Origin: Mesorhabditis belari
Lineage: Eukaryota > Nematoda > Chromadorea > Rhabditida > Rhabditidae
DNA: 64,000 bases
NCBI GenBank assembly: GCA_958450365.1
Contig: CAUEEP010000735.1
Location: 253,501-317,500 of the forward strand
Direction of reading: 5' to 3'
A model generated the notes under the pieces. It made no database searches. It was not told the DNA's origin and saw only the letters and a list, made by a program, of their open reading frames with translations. The position numbers and the translations under genes are program-made. Each line of letters starts with the position of its first letter. Within the stretch, counting starts at the first letter, position 1. Positions 11,525-22,500 of the stretch are shown piece after piece.

Positions 11525-12215
11525 ATGGTAGACCTGGTTATCGAATTGAATCGAATCGATCCAAATTTGAGTCGAATCGATTCAAAATCGATTCAAAACC
11601 GAATCGAATCTGTCCGAATTCTATTCGATTCGAAAATTTTCCATTTTCGGTCTGAACCGATTCGATTAGAACCGAAAAATTGTAATTTTCGACCGACTCG
11701 AACTAGTCCGATTCGAACTGACTCGATTCGATTGACATTTTCCTGCTTACGGTAGTCTTTTAGCAAGAAGTTAGCAAATTTTACATTTTATTTAGATCAT
11801 TTTTGCATTTGCTTCACCTCTATTTTGTGCCCTTTCGCTTTTTTGGCACGAGTTGAACCTTAAAAGCGTTCAACTACAGTAACTCGTTGTCGTTCGCGTA
11901 TATATGGCCCTTTCTTTAGCGGCTTGGACCGATTCGATTCGATTCGAAGACGATTTTGTTAAGTTATCGCATGCGTTATTTGAGGTTGAGTTAAGGCAAG
12001 AACCATTCAGTGATTCAGTGCACTAGAAATGATGCTCTGAAGTTTGAATTTAAAATAACAACAACTATTTTTGAGTTAGAACAATTTTCTAATATGGGCA
12101 ATTGGAAGAATTAGATCAATTTTACATTAGTTTGATTGGGAAAATTTTTGGACTTCCGGTCTGAACCGATTCGATTTTATTCGAAAAAAACCACACCGAA
12201 AACCAGGTAGATAAT
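11525..12215. repeat. TCGATTCGAA-type word islands
   Basis: About 11540-11740, 11925-11960 and 12155-12205 are crowded with overlapping variants of GATTCGA/TCGAATC, CCGATTCGA and GACCGA. They have no fixed period, so they are not a simple tandem array. An open frame through the first island is a by-product of its composition. Sits in the presumed intron between the two exon clusters of the secreted gene. Confidence 0.6.
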
Positions 12216-12831
12216 TTTTAATCATTGGAGTAAGTAATGTCTCAGAAAGCCGGTAAGTCAGGGTCAGAAGATCAAATCAATTTGTCTGATCTGGCTTGGT
12301 TTTAATCAGGAGTTTGGAACATCTTTAGCAAGAGCTCCAAGGACTGTCAGTGTCAGCAAGAATGTTAGCAGGAATTCCAATGAATGTCAATAAGGCTCAC
12401 GTTTTCTCACAACGCGACAGGGTAATATTCGTTCCATTGATCATAAACGGTGCTATTTCACAACTCGAATTCTAGATTGTTTTTTGATTTGCAACAAAAG
12501 CACATACTTTCTCATTTGTACAATAGCTGATGACATTAATCAGAACATCACAACTAAAGCAGTCCTTTAGGCTAAGACAAATGGGCTCCTCTAAATGAAG
12601 TTGTTGAAAATTGACTAATTGTATAAAAACAAACCATCTCGTAGATATAACTTGTGTAGATATGACCCAAAAAAAGCCATTGTTGGTTCGGCCTCGGTCA
12701 GTTCGTAGATGTGACTTTTACATGTGAATACGTAGAATCGATTCCATTCCGTTCGCATCAAATAGCCTGTACGCTGCCTTGAGATGTTATATGGACACCA
12801 GAGAATCTATAAAGCAACAGTAATTCCAAAA

Positions 12832-13041
12832 TACCGTATTCTCTCTCGTAGTAGTGCACCATGAGCGACGCCTAAATTGCTCGAAATCTCGAAAAGCGCT
12901 TATCAGAGTCTATCGATGTGGGGTCGGAAAATGTAGCTGACGATGAGATCTTGTGGGGAATTAGAGTATTGAGCTTCTGCAAAAGCTTGGAAACCATAAA
13001 ATAGTCATCAACTCGGCACTACCCTTAGAGAGAATACGGTA
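12832..13041. repeat. 210-bp MITE with TACCGTATTCTCTCT ends
   Basis: Begins TACCGTATTCTCTCT and ends with its reverse complement AGAGAGAATACGGTA; after these 15-bp ends the similarity fades (CGTAGTAGTGC against AAGGGTAGTGC). Short, non-coding and TA-flanked, as Tc1/mariner-derived MITEs are. Confidence 0.65.
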
Positions 13042-13239
13042 TGCATATCAATCATTATTCAACATTCTAAGAGTTATTCTCTAAGAATAGAGCCGCAAGT
13101 ACAGAAGTATATAGTTATCCCGCCGTACTCTTGTAGCCTAAACTTTAGCAGGGTTAGTATAACTATGCTGGATACTACTGGATACTAAGACGACATACTG
13201 TAGACTCAATCAAAGTTATAGTACTCGTTATTTTCGGAT

Positions 13240-13322
13240 TGGATTCCGCCTATGATCGATTGGAGCCGGCCTATGATTGATTGGAGCCCGCCTATGATCG
13301 ATTGGATCCCGCCTATCATCCT
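13240..13322. repeat. About 22-bp tandem repeat, 3-4 units
   Basis: Units of the form GCCTATGATCGATTGGAGCC repeat with small changes. Non-coding. Confidence 0.7.
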
Positions 13323-13628
13323 CTTCTTACCTCAAGACACTGCAGATTGGTGTCAACGATTTGTGGTTGTTCCACCCTAAAGCTGACTCAAATTTCGTTG
13401 AGCCATTTATGCAAACCTCGTAAAATTCTTTTTCTTTTTGAAATCGCATGTCGCACTTCTAGCCGAGAGGTTCTCATATCCAGTAATGTTCAACGCTCCA
13501 TTCTCTATCCTTTCAACGTTTAAGGTCAAGATTGTGTGTTTATTTGTCTAAAAATGGTTATTTTAACATCTAAACACGGCTAAGCACGTGTAAAAACGTC
13601 TATTTTATTTTCGCATATTTCTACATAC

Positions 13629-15411
13629 CAATTTGTTTTCTATATTGATTTTCAAACAGCTATTTGCGTATTTAGCGTTATCAGCGAAGATCCATGGGTA
13701 TTCATAGCTCGTATAAGTATGCTGATCTTCTTCATAGTATGAATAATAAGCTGAATGATTTTTAAATCCACTGAACTTTTTACAAAGTTTACTTGTAGTG
13801 ACATTATTAGCAGCATGTATCAAACAGTAGCTGCAACTCTCATTAACCATCACAGTGACTACCGAAGAGTGGACCGGGATCACGGTTGCGTCCGCAAAAC
13901 TGAAATTTATGTTATGTACATTTTTCAAATCTATCTTTTTGCTATTTTTTTTGCTATTTTTAAACCCACTGTTTGCAAGCGATTGTCGTTGTTCTCTTAT
14001 CAAAACGGTTAAGTCTAAAAATAGCTTAACCTGGTCTGCTCGAGGAAATTCTTGGACAAATTCACAAGAGGTCTGCTCACGCCATAATAAACAAAAACTT
14101 CAACATGATCTCCACAAGTGACGTAATCCTGAAAGAATAGAAGCACTGATAGCTTTTCAAAGTTCGAAATCCAAAGCTCCAAATCACTTGCTTGTAGACT
14201 TTCACAGTAGAAGTTGACCAGTCTCTTGACATTTGTAGGACCAGCAACAATCTGGAGAAATGGACCACCATTCTTTCTAGATCATTTATTTATTGATTTG
14301 CAAATTTGCTAACTCTATAGCGTCTGGATGAGCGACAAGTACAGCAGCGTAATCAGCGTTGATCAAGGCAATGTTTGGTTTTTGACAATCTCGTTCACCG
14401 GGAAGAACGATTAGGCTACGGGTAGCTGAAAGTTCGATTAGCACATCAAGAGGTCAACCTCAATGGTTAGCCAAGTCAGGTCAGATTTTATCACATCACC
14501 ATCAGGTTATCGGACATCTGATAAGCCCCGCCCCTTTTGCCATTGGCAATCTAACTTTGAGCTCAAATATCTTGGTATAGGGCTATCCAATTTAAATATT
14601 TTTAATACCATTCGATGCGCCAAGTCTTTCTCTGTCGATTGGTACTAAAAACCATTTAAATTGGACAGCCCAACATTAGGAATTTTGAGCTCAAAGTTGG
14701 ATTGCCAATGGCCGAGGGTAGTACGTAGGTAGTACATGACCAAGTAATACTTGCTTAGCTCTCATGCAGTACCCGGCTAGGCAGTAGTACCTGTTTCGGC
14801 CAGGTACAGTACCCGGCAATTAGGGCTTAGCAATCTCTTCAACTAAGCTCGACTCAAAAACTACCATCAACCCATTCCTTTACTCGAATCGCTACAGCAT
14901 ATTCAATTTTCAGCACAGAAGTTTGAGGTCTAATAATCAATCGTTGAATCTCTTCAATAACAAGTGAACAACTGTACAAATATTTGGTGGGATCAGAAGT
15001 GTATGGACTGAAGTTTTTCTTGACGAGGAATTGCTTAGCTCCTTACATCATATCATCACATCGATCTCTTTCCAAAATGTAGCCATTAACAGAGAATGGA
15101 ATCGGATCAGCGCAAGGAATGTCTTGATCAAAACTTTCGTTTTCGCAGTCTCTTTGCGTGAAATCAAGAACGAAAGTGCAGGATTGGCAGTTGTGAATCA
15201 AAACGAGACTCTAGATTTCTTGTACTCGAAAGTTATGGTAAAAGAAAGGGTTTGAGATTTTGAAATCAAAGACAACCTCCAAGTCTCTCAAGTTTCCTCC
15301 ATGAATAGCATATCCTGGATCACTTTCTGTTAGCTTTAATAACCGATGTTCTCCTTGACACAAAATAATCAAAGAAAGAAAATAAAGAAAAGAAATATCA
15401 CACTTGAACAT
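13629..15411 (-). CDS. Unrecognised secreted protein, 5' exons (signal peptide)
   Basis: Starts at 15411 with MFKCDISFLYFLSLIILCQG, a clear signal peptide. Further exons read LLKLTESDPGYAIHGG, HNCQSCTFVLDFTQRDCENE, SDPTKYLYSCSLVIEE, SLIVLPGERDCQKPNIAL, GGPFLQIVAG, DYVTCGDHVEVFVYYGVSRP, then ESCSYCLIHAANN and YEEDQHTYTSYEYPW, up to a GTATGT donor at 13628. Paired Cys and alternating hydrophobics point to a disulfide-bonded extracellular protein. One step needs either a 39-bp intron or reading through an in-frame TAA near 15045, so the copy could be damaged. The long intron around 14450-14830 carries a palindromic MITE. I do not recognise the family; a nematode CUB-like domain is possible. The ATG exon is also present as an inverted scrap at 9303-9435. 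Confidence 0.5.
14539..14711. repeat. Palindromic MITE, about 170 bp
   Basis: CCATTGGCAATC with TTTGAGCTCAAA and a CCAATTTAAAT block on the left are mirrored by CATTTAAATTGG, TTTGAGCTCAAA and GGATTGCCAATGG on the right, with a loop of about 50 bp. Lies within an intron of the secreted gene. Confidence 0.75.
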
Positions 15412-15429
15412 TTTGTTTAAAGGAAATTC

Positions 15430-15603
15430 AAATGCCAAAGTTGACAAGACTCTCTTTGAAAGACTCTTATCAAGGGCGGTATTTAAGGAGGACAAAAATA
15501 CTTACACTGTTTCTTGGTTTTGGCTTAGCCCGTGAGTTTTGGCTTTTCGGAAAAACCCGGGGTTTTTGGATTCAGAAAATAGAAGTTTAACAACAAAGCC
15601 TAA
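15430..15603. other. Breakpoint between A'' and the secreted gene
   Basis: 15515-15603 matches part of A' intron 7 (39880-39965); 15370-15510 matches the inverted scrap at 9303-9435. The join near 15512 is a rearrangement breakpoint. Confidence 0.6.
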
Positions 15604-16297
15604 ATGCTATCACACGTAACCAACTCGATGCATGATTCCCCGTTGATGCAAATAGGCAAGTGCTTGTAAAATCTGGACAAGCATCGATGCGAGATGGCGA
15701 TGATCACGTGGCTCTGCCGTTGGCGTATCGTCTTTTTTCGCTGCAGTTCTGAATTTCATCCAGAAACCCGTTAATGATGGCTCAGATGACCTACAAGCCT
15801 GAAAAAATCCGATAGCTTGAAGTCCATTCTCTCCGTGACAATCCACACATGATTTAAGGTTTCTTTCTCGCTAAAACTCCAAAAAGAATCCTTTATTGTA
15901 GCAATCTAAACGGCCACTTACTTCTAGATCAGATTTGATTTAGGTCCCACATGGTAATGCATCAAATATTGAAGATTTTGGAACTCTCGAAGGATTGCTT
16001 TATAGTCTTGATTGACTTGTGCACTCGGTCCGGTCCCCGGCCGGTTTTCGGTCTCGGTCCGGTCTCAGTCCGGACTGGACCGAGATCGGACCAACTGATA
16101 CGGACCAAGTGCACATTTCTACTATGTACTAATGTACTACGTTAAACAAGAATATCATCACCAAAAGTTAGACTCAAAGAAACTTTTCAACAAATTGCCC
16201 CTAAACCACAAATCCCTAAATTGCCCCTTGTTCCTATTTTGGATGGACGCTGATTATCGGCCAAAACATTTGGATACCACGATCTGTCACAAGCACT
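15604..16297. pseudogene. Kinase subtype A fragment (A''), with an orientation switch
   Basis: From 16017 down to 15604 the - strand reads exon 5 (cut), exon 6 (DSFWSFSEKE, SDFFR) and exon 7 (KKDDTPTAEPRDHRHLASML, ending GIMHR) of a subtype A kinase. At 16018 orientation flips: 16018-16297 carries, on the + strand, the CGGTCCGGTC intron block and exon 3 (MDADYRPKHL then broken). Exons 1, 2, 4 and 8-14 are absent. The donor after SDFFR is GCTTGT instead of GT. Confidence 0.8.
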
Positions 16298-16830
16298 GTT
16301 TGCAACAATAATTAGAATTTCCCAGAAAAGGCATATATCAATTTCGGCCGAGTTTCGGGGCCCCAAAGTGCGCGCCCATCCAATGTGGCTTCGAAGAAAA
16401 AAAAGTGCCCCCAACAGGCGTAGTTCGGGAGGATCGTATCTAAGAGTTCCTTTTCGTTCGGTCTCGGTTCGATTCGGATTGGTTGCGTTTTAGTTAGTGA
16501 AACGGTTTTTTGCACAAAATTATCAGTTTGCTAGGGTTTTACTTTAAATCTTCTTTTTATAGTCTAAAAATAGAGCACTGTTCGCAATAAGAACTATTAG
16601 AATTTCTCAGAAAAGGCAGAAATCAATTTGTTGTGAGTCATTTTTTTTTGCCATTTTATCGCTGTTTGGTAACGGGCGATAACGAACTGGAGGTCTCTAT
16701 CTAAGCAATACCAGTTTGCCTTTGATGTATTCAATATCGGACTGATTCAAATCCACACGTCGTAGGAGTTAGATTTAGATACACCGTTAGAATGACACTA
16801 GATCTATGTAAAATATTGGCATCCATTTGA
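16298..16830 (-). pseudogene. Subtype C kinase exon-2 fragment and old upstream flank
   Basis: 16430-16556 on the - strand is the exon 2 of subtype C (TQPIRIEPRPNEKELLDTI, compare C' near 37675-37790), degraded at its 3' end (LPN then out of the kinase sequence). 16298-16430 carries pieces (CCGAGTTTCGGGG, AAAGTGCGCGC) also found in the C' intron MITE at 36600-36740, and 16560-16800 is the flank upstream of subtype C genes. No intact gene. Confidence 0.7.
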
Positions 16831-17035
16831 ACCGGCTTGGTTTTTTGGATTTTGAGAAATTTGACGGCGCTGTTTTGAACGTTTTCTATTATGGCGCTGT
16901 TTTGACTACCCCCCCCCCCCCATTTTTCGACGTCAATTGGCTATTCAAACGTAAAAATCCTATTTTGATTTTTTTGCCTTATTTCGCGTGATAGGTCAAG
17001 CGGTGAATTGGTTATTTTCAAACAAAAATACAAAA
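16831..17035. repeat. Dispersed repeat with GGCGCTGTTTTG words
   Basis: Runs from CCGGCTTGGTTTTTTGG through GACGGCGCTGTTTTGAACG, a poly-C run (13 or so) and TTTTTCGACGTCAATTGGC. Close copies lie at 25838-26200 and in part at 26560-26690. The GCGCTGTTTTG word is shared with the foldback elements at 56 and 61 kb. Confidence 0.7.
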
Positions 17036-17071
17036 AAAGGTGGACAACACTAGCATTATTTTATTTCATTC

Positions 17072-20000
17072 TCACAATTGTCTCGAAAAATTCTTGAGCA
17101 TTTTGATCAGCGTTTCCTTGTCGCGTTGATTTTTCGCGTGATGATCGTTGGCCGAGATTTGAACGTGTTTCCGCGTGATTTCGCTCTAAAACAAAATCTA
17201 AAAACTAATAGTGAATCAACTTTTACATTCATTGCTCTCAAATAGTTATGCTCGAGAAGCACGCTTGCCAGGGGTCTTCGCGGGTTGATGCAGAGCATTT
17301 GGCTGAGAAGATCCCGCAAATTTTCCTCTGAAACCATCAACTCAATACCTTTTGATCGGATAAATTGTAAACTAACACTTTTTCGATAGGATTTAACTTT
17401 TATACAAACTATATACCTTACCATTTAAATCCCGAGGTCCGGGTGCAAGTCGCTTAAAAGCCGTGGTCAGAAAAGCATTGAAGCAACCGTCGCGTTGCGC
17501 CTCATTCATCAGCTTGTTTTTAAAGCTGAAAAAATATTTCTCTAGTAGGATTGGGAATTTCTAGTAATTAATAATTTCTTGATGAACCCACAATTCTTTG
17601 TACTTGTCCCCCGGCACACCAAAAACGTCAAGAATTCTCTGTTTGATTTTGTCTGTCTAAAAGGTTAGATGTTGCTCAAAGCAACCGGATTTTGTTCTTT
17701 AGCCGAACCGGATTCTAAAACTCGCTCTTTGGGAAAAGCTACCGTACTCCGGTTACCGCAAAAGCTGTAATAGTAGCATGAATGGAAAAGTTGGTTCCTT
17801 GTTAACGCGAGTAAATCGCGCTCTTGAAGTCGCTTGCTCGAAATCATTTCACCTTTTCCAGCTTTTCTCCACAATTTAAAGGTGTTCAACAAAAAATTTC
17901 TAAAATTAATCGGCTAATAGCTAACAATCATTTTCGCAACTCATTGCACCGTTTATTCATACTTCTCTACCTAGATTTTCGCATTTTTAAATCATTAAAT
18001 CAATAACACCGCTTGCTGTCTTTTTTTTTTGTGAAAATTTTATTGTGGAACCTTTCAATGCTTTTTTACGTACAACTACTCTACGTACTTTAACCTTCTC
18101 TGAGCCTATATCTCTTAATCTTGAATGCGTAAGAGGACCCGGACATCTAGTACCAGTACGTGCTGCAAAACAAAGATGACTGAATTACGGTAGGTTTTCG
18201 TAGTGCACTTTTTAAGCCCGCCAAATCAACTCCTGGATTACGGTAGGTTTTCTTAGAGCACCTTTTAGAAACACTTTAGCGAGAAGAATAGTCACAAACC
18301 GAGTTCACACTTGCCGGATAGAATGGATGATTGAGAAATTCAAGTGCCACCAAGCCGGTTGCCCAAATGTCAACTAAACAGCTCGACTCAGAAGCTTTGA
18401 AGTTAAATTACCTCCCCAATCGTATGGCTCTAACAGTTGCACTTCTAACGGATGATATAGAGGTGTAGAAACCAATTGTGTCAGCTCTTTTACGGTGTTA
18501 GTTGGCCTAGAATTCAAAGAGTAAAGCAATTTCTTGTGGACCGACCTTGCAACGCCAAAATCAAAGAGTTTCAAGTGGCACTGCTTGCTGATTCCAATGT
18601 TGTCTGGCTTTACATCCTGAAATCTTGTTGTTGTTTAAGTATGGTATAACAGAATAACCTAAAAATGAAGTTTTTGTATCGACTTTGTTTGGTCTGTTTG
18701 TTTGTTTGGTCTCATTTTAGCAAGAGAATTTTGCCAAGAGAGTTTCAAAGGTAATTGAATTGAAAATATGCTTAAACCGACGCGATGCATGATCCCGCGT
18801 TGATGCAAGTAATCGAGGGGTCGCAAAATCTGAACGAGAATTGAGCCAAGATGACGATGATCACGTGGCTCTGGCGTTGCCGTATTGTCTTTCTTCGCTT
18901 TTTGTCTGAATTTGACTTGCACTTGATATCAACACTAGTAAATCTATCAAACCTGAAAAAATCCGATAGCCTGAAGTCGATTCTTTCCGTGACAATCCAA
19001 ACTTGATTCAAATTTCCTTTCTCATCTAGACTCCAAAAAGAATCCTTCATTTCAGCGATCTAAACTTATTATTGTATTTAAGTTCTATTTAGGTCTCACA
19101 TTGTCGTGCATCAAATATTGAAGATTTTGGAATTCTCGAAGCATCGAAGTGTATTCATCTTGTCTTTGACTTCCAATAAAGCTAGTGATGTTGTATCTAA
19201 AAAATGAGGGTGAAATTCTGTGAGTAAGTAAAAGTTACTTCTTCAAAACCACTTTCTCTCTCTGAATTTCCCCAAAAACGCCTTTGACTTTGCGGACAGC
19301 TGCTCTGGAATTTGTTTGTTATGAGTTTTTAGCTTGCTAACTATAAGCTCTACGTTTTTCTACAGAAATAGATCTATACTCAAGTTTCTGTGGGGTGAAA
19401 AATGCTCAAAAAGTTCTTACACAGCAATTCCTGTGGTCCCTTCACCCAATTTGTGATAGATCGAATCATCTAGGGCTTCGGGGCGATGGCTTGTGTCATT
19501 CTTAATAAAGAAAAAGGTCAAATAAAAAGGTAAAAGGTATAATTCGGTAATCAGTGTTCAACTGATTACTTTACAGAGCAATAGAAAGTGCTTTACTTAC
19601 TAGGTTAAGACACCAATATGTATGCTAACTTAAGAATCAAATCCTTTGACAAATCCTACCAAATCTGGACGATAATCGTTAGGAATTCGAGCCGCGAGAA
19701 TTCTCGCTTTTCCTTGGACATCTTTCTCGCAGTCAATTATGACTGACTGGGAAGCAGTTCGGGGTAAAGCATTCTGTAAAAGAATGAAGAATAAAGGCTT
19801 AATTCAGAAATCTGAAAGTTACGACTTACTAATACTGCTAATGACCGCTTACTAATGACACCCTGACAACCGCTTACTAAACAACCGCTTATTAATGACT
19901 TAAGGGAGCGATCGAATTAGGGCCGATTCTCGCTAAAACCTGCAAGTAGATGTAGTAATATAATTTCTGTACATATTTGCAGCTCAAGCTTTTTTTTGTA

Positions 20001-20248
20001 TTATCGACAATGCAAAAGAAAAATCCCTGCGGAAATGGTGTTTTTTGGGCAGCCAAAAAATGATTTACCGATTTACTTTAGCCACTTCTAAATAAGAATT
20101 CAAAAATATATAACTACGCCTAATCGCCGACAATTAGGTTTTAAATCGATCCCTTTTCGACAATCGGTGCCTATTCGGACCCTCTCTTTAGGCTAGTAAA
20201 TAAACAACTCTAGAAAACTTAAAAGTAACAAACCGTCGATTGATCCAT
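17072..20248 (-). CDS. MAPK-like protein kinase, subtype B' (appears intact)
   Basis: Inverted paralogue of B (4688-7718) with the same 14-exon layout, from MDQST at 20248 to a TGA at 17074-17072. Motifs: GEGTTG, VVLKK, LREFQNLQYL, HRDVKPDN, DFGVAR, activation loop KELTQLVSTPLYHPLEV, DIWATG, NPRRPLASVLL, and a C-terminal tail ETLIKMLKNFSRQL. Here the codon at the B start (ATG AGT) is TTG AGT, so the start moves five residues to the next Met. Coding differences from B are mostly substitutions and no frame break was seen. The activation-loop Tyr of MAPKs is replaced by Leu as in B. Upstream lies the Ginger-like insertion that is absent from the B flank. Confidence 0.8.
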
Positions 20249-20542
20249 TGGCGAATCACTCAATTTGACGGTTGAAGTGAGTTTTTTAAAGAGATTTGTA
20301 GCCAAATGCTTTTCTAATACTTGATTTGCAATAAAGCCAGTGATTTTGTATCCAAAAATGAGTCCAACTGATTGAAAACTAGAAATTTCGCAAGAGAATG
20401 CCGTTAAATTGATGCGCTTTCCTCCCTTTTCTCGACGTTTTCCTTAAGCCATTTTTTTGCTGATAGGAGTTTTTTGCCGATACAGGTTTCCTTGTAAATA
20501 AAACTGCAAAATGATGAATGAAATTTTTTACAGGGATGTATA
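20249..20542. other. Upstream region of kinase B'
   Basis: Matches, inverted, the region 4412-4687 upstream of B. Ends at the TATA target duplication of the Ginger-like element (20539-20542). No gene seen. Confidence 0.55.
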
Positions 20543-20693
20543 TGTTGTGTCCGATTTAGATTTCCGTCCGATTTAGATTGAACTTATCGCGGACGTCCGA
20601 TTTAGATTACAGTCTATATCGGACGTCCGATTTAGATTCAATCTAAATCGGACGTCTTATATAGATTGAACAATAATATAAACATGTTTAATA
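20543..20693. repeat. Left terminal inverted region of the Ginger-like element
   Basis: Tandem array of the self-complementary CGGACGTCCG joined by AT-rich spacers (ATTTAGATT, ATATAGATT). It pairs with 24045-24203. Dense palindromes suggest multiple transposase-binding sites. Confidence 0.75.
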
Positions 20694-20805
20694 TATGTTC
20701 TTAAGCGTTTTCTGTAGTTTTCTGCATTTTCAAAGGTCTTTTATTAATTACAGTCTATATCGGACGTCCGATACAGATCGAACAATAATAAACGTGCTTA
20801 ATATA

Positions 20806-22388
20806 CAGTAGCGGACATAATTTTGGAAACTTTTGTTTTTTCTAAAAAATTTTTTTTGAGTAAAATCTGATTCGGTATGTTTACAAGCGAAAATATGTAG
20901 ACCTAAAAAGCACGTAATAATCCATAGACAGAACTGCTGAACTTTTTGAAAACTATTATTTTTAATGCATTTATCTATAAACCCAGAGGACATAAATTTG
21001 GAAACTTTCATAAAAACCTCAGCTATATTACTTTTTTGTTCTATTTTTATCTTTTTAAACCTCTACTAATTATTTTAACTTTTTTTTATAGATGGGCAGC
21101 AAGAAAGAGACTTCAACAAAGAAACGCGAAGATGTTGTATGGATGCACCAAAATAGGCAAATGCAGACATTTATCGCTCGATCCCTTGGTCTTTCAAAGA
21201 GTACTGTATCAAAAATTTTAAAAAGATACGCTCGAACTGGAACAGCAAATACTCATAAGCATACGGGAAAACACAGAAAGACCACAAAACGAGATGGTTT
21301 GCAGATGAAATACTCTTTCAAAGGCTGACCCAAAGCAGTCGTCGGTCGAGATTTACGCCGATTTGCCTGACAAAGTCAAAAAGAAAATTAGTTCAAAGAC
21401 AGTACAACGTCATTTACGCGGATTTGGATTGTTTGGTCGACGTCCTGCTCATAAGCCACTGATCTCTGCAAAGATTCGCAAGCTTCGAGGCAAAATCACA
21501 GAAGAGCATCGATATTGGACGGCTCAACAATGGTCTATTTGCCTCTTTTCGGACGAAGGTAAGTTCGCATTGTTTGAATCTGATGGCTTTCGATATGTTC
21601 GTCGTCATGCCAACAAAAGGTTCAGTAAAGGATACGTAATTCCGACTTTGAAGCATGACGGTGGTAGTGATCTTGTATGGAGTGGCTTTTCAGCTTACGG
21701 AATGATCCCATTAAAATGCACTGATGGAACTATAGACAAACGTGCTTGCTTGGACATTTTATCGAAACATAAGCTTCCCTCCAGTTGAATGCCTTTCAGT
21801 TGATGCCTTCCAACTTTCTTTTTCGACAGGGCAAACATACTTCGAGGGGCTTGTAAAGGAGTGGCTTCAGAAGGAAGGAATTATTTTATGGAATGGCCGA
21901 GCCAGAGTTCTGATTTAAACCATATTGAACATCTATAGGAAGTTCTGGAGAGAGCCTGTCAGGCGTTCAGAGCCATAATCTTAATGAAAAATTCGAGCTT
22001 TTGGCTAAGAAGTGGATGGAAATTCAAACAACAACCATCGACAACTTGGTCGCTTCGATGAGCGCTCGGTGCCAGACTATTATTGATCCTAAAGGATCTT
22101 CCACAAAGTATTGAATTGATTTATTTGTTTTTGTTTTAATTTAGAAGTTTAATGGTTTGTTACGTTATTATTTAGAGTTGCTTTTAAAAGTTTCCAAATT
22201 TATGTCCTCTGGGTTTATAGATAAATGCATTAAAAATAATAGTTTTCAAAGAGTTCAGCAGTTCTGTCTATGGATTATTACGTGCTTTTTAGGTCTACAT
22301 ATTTTCGCTAGTAAACATACCGAATCAGATTTTACTGAGAGAATTTTTTTAGAAAAAACAAAAGTTTCCAAAATTATGTCCGCTACTG
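20806..22388 (+). mobile_element. Tc1-like element nested in the Ginger element
   Basis: Flanked by TA (20804-20805, 22389-22390), with CAGTAGCGGACATAATTTTG at the left and the matching inverse at the right. Inverted terminal repeats extend over about 200 bp, with the motif GGACATAAATTTGGAAAC occurring again at the inner edge. Carries a broken transposase gene. Confidence 0.85.
21092..22114 (+). pseudogene. Tc1-family transposase, frameshifted
   Basis: N-terminal helix-turn-helix part (DVVWMHQNRQMQTFIARSLG, KSTVSKILKRYARTGT), then after a frameshift the KTVQRHLRGFGLFGRRPAHK region and catalytic first Asp in FSDEGKF. The second Asp region and the Glu region (NHIEHL) are recognisable but out of frame and with stops. 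Reads as a dead DDE transposase. Confidence 0.85.
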
Positions 22389-22500
22389 TATGTTCTTAAG
22401 CGTTTTTTGCAATTTTCTCAGCTTTTCAAAGAAATTTTATTGTCTTTTCTTGAGAATTTTTTGTTTTCTTGTTTTCCTATTAAATGCTGCTTTTTTACAG

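Larger units (their letters stand above)
12216..13628. other. Long non-coding stretch with MITE and minisatellite
   Basis: No convincing exon on either strand. It holds the 210-bp MITE at 12832-13041 and the short tandem block at 13240-13322; the rest looks like intron or intergenic DNA. Confidence 0.4.

Noticed and set aside
11525..11755. Open frame rich in Arg, Ile and Ser
   Set aside because: Produced by the GATTCGA word island; no splice context or family resemblance.
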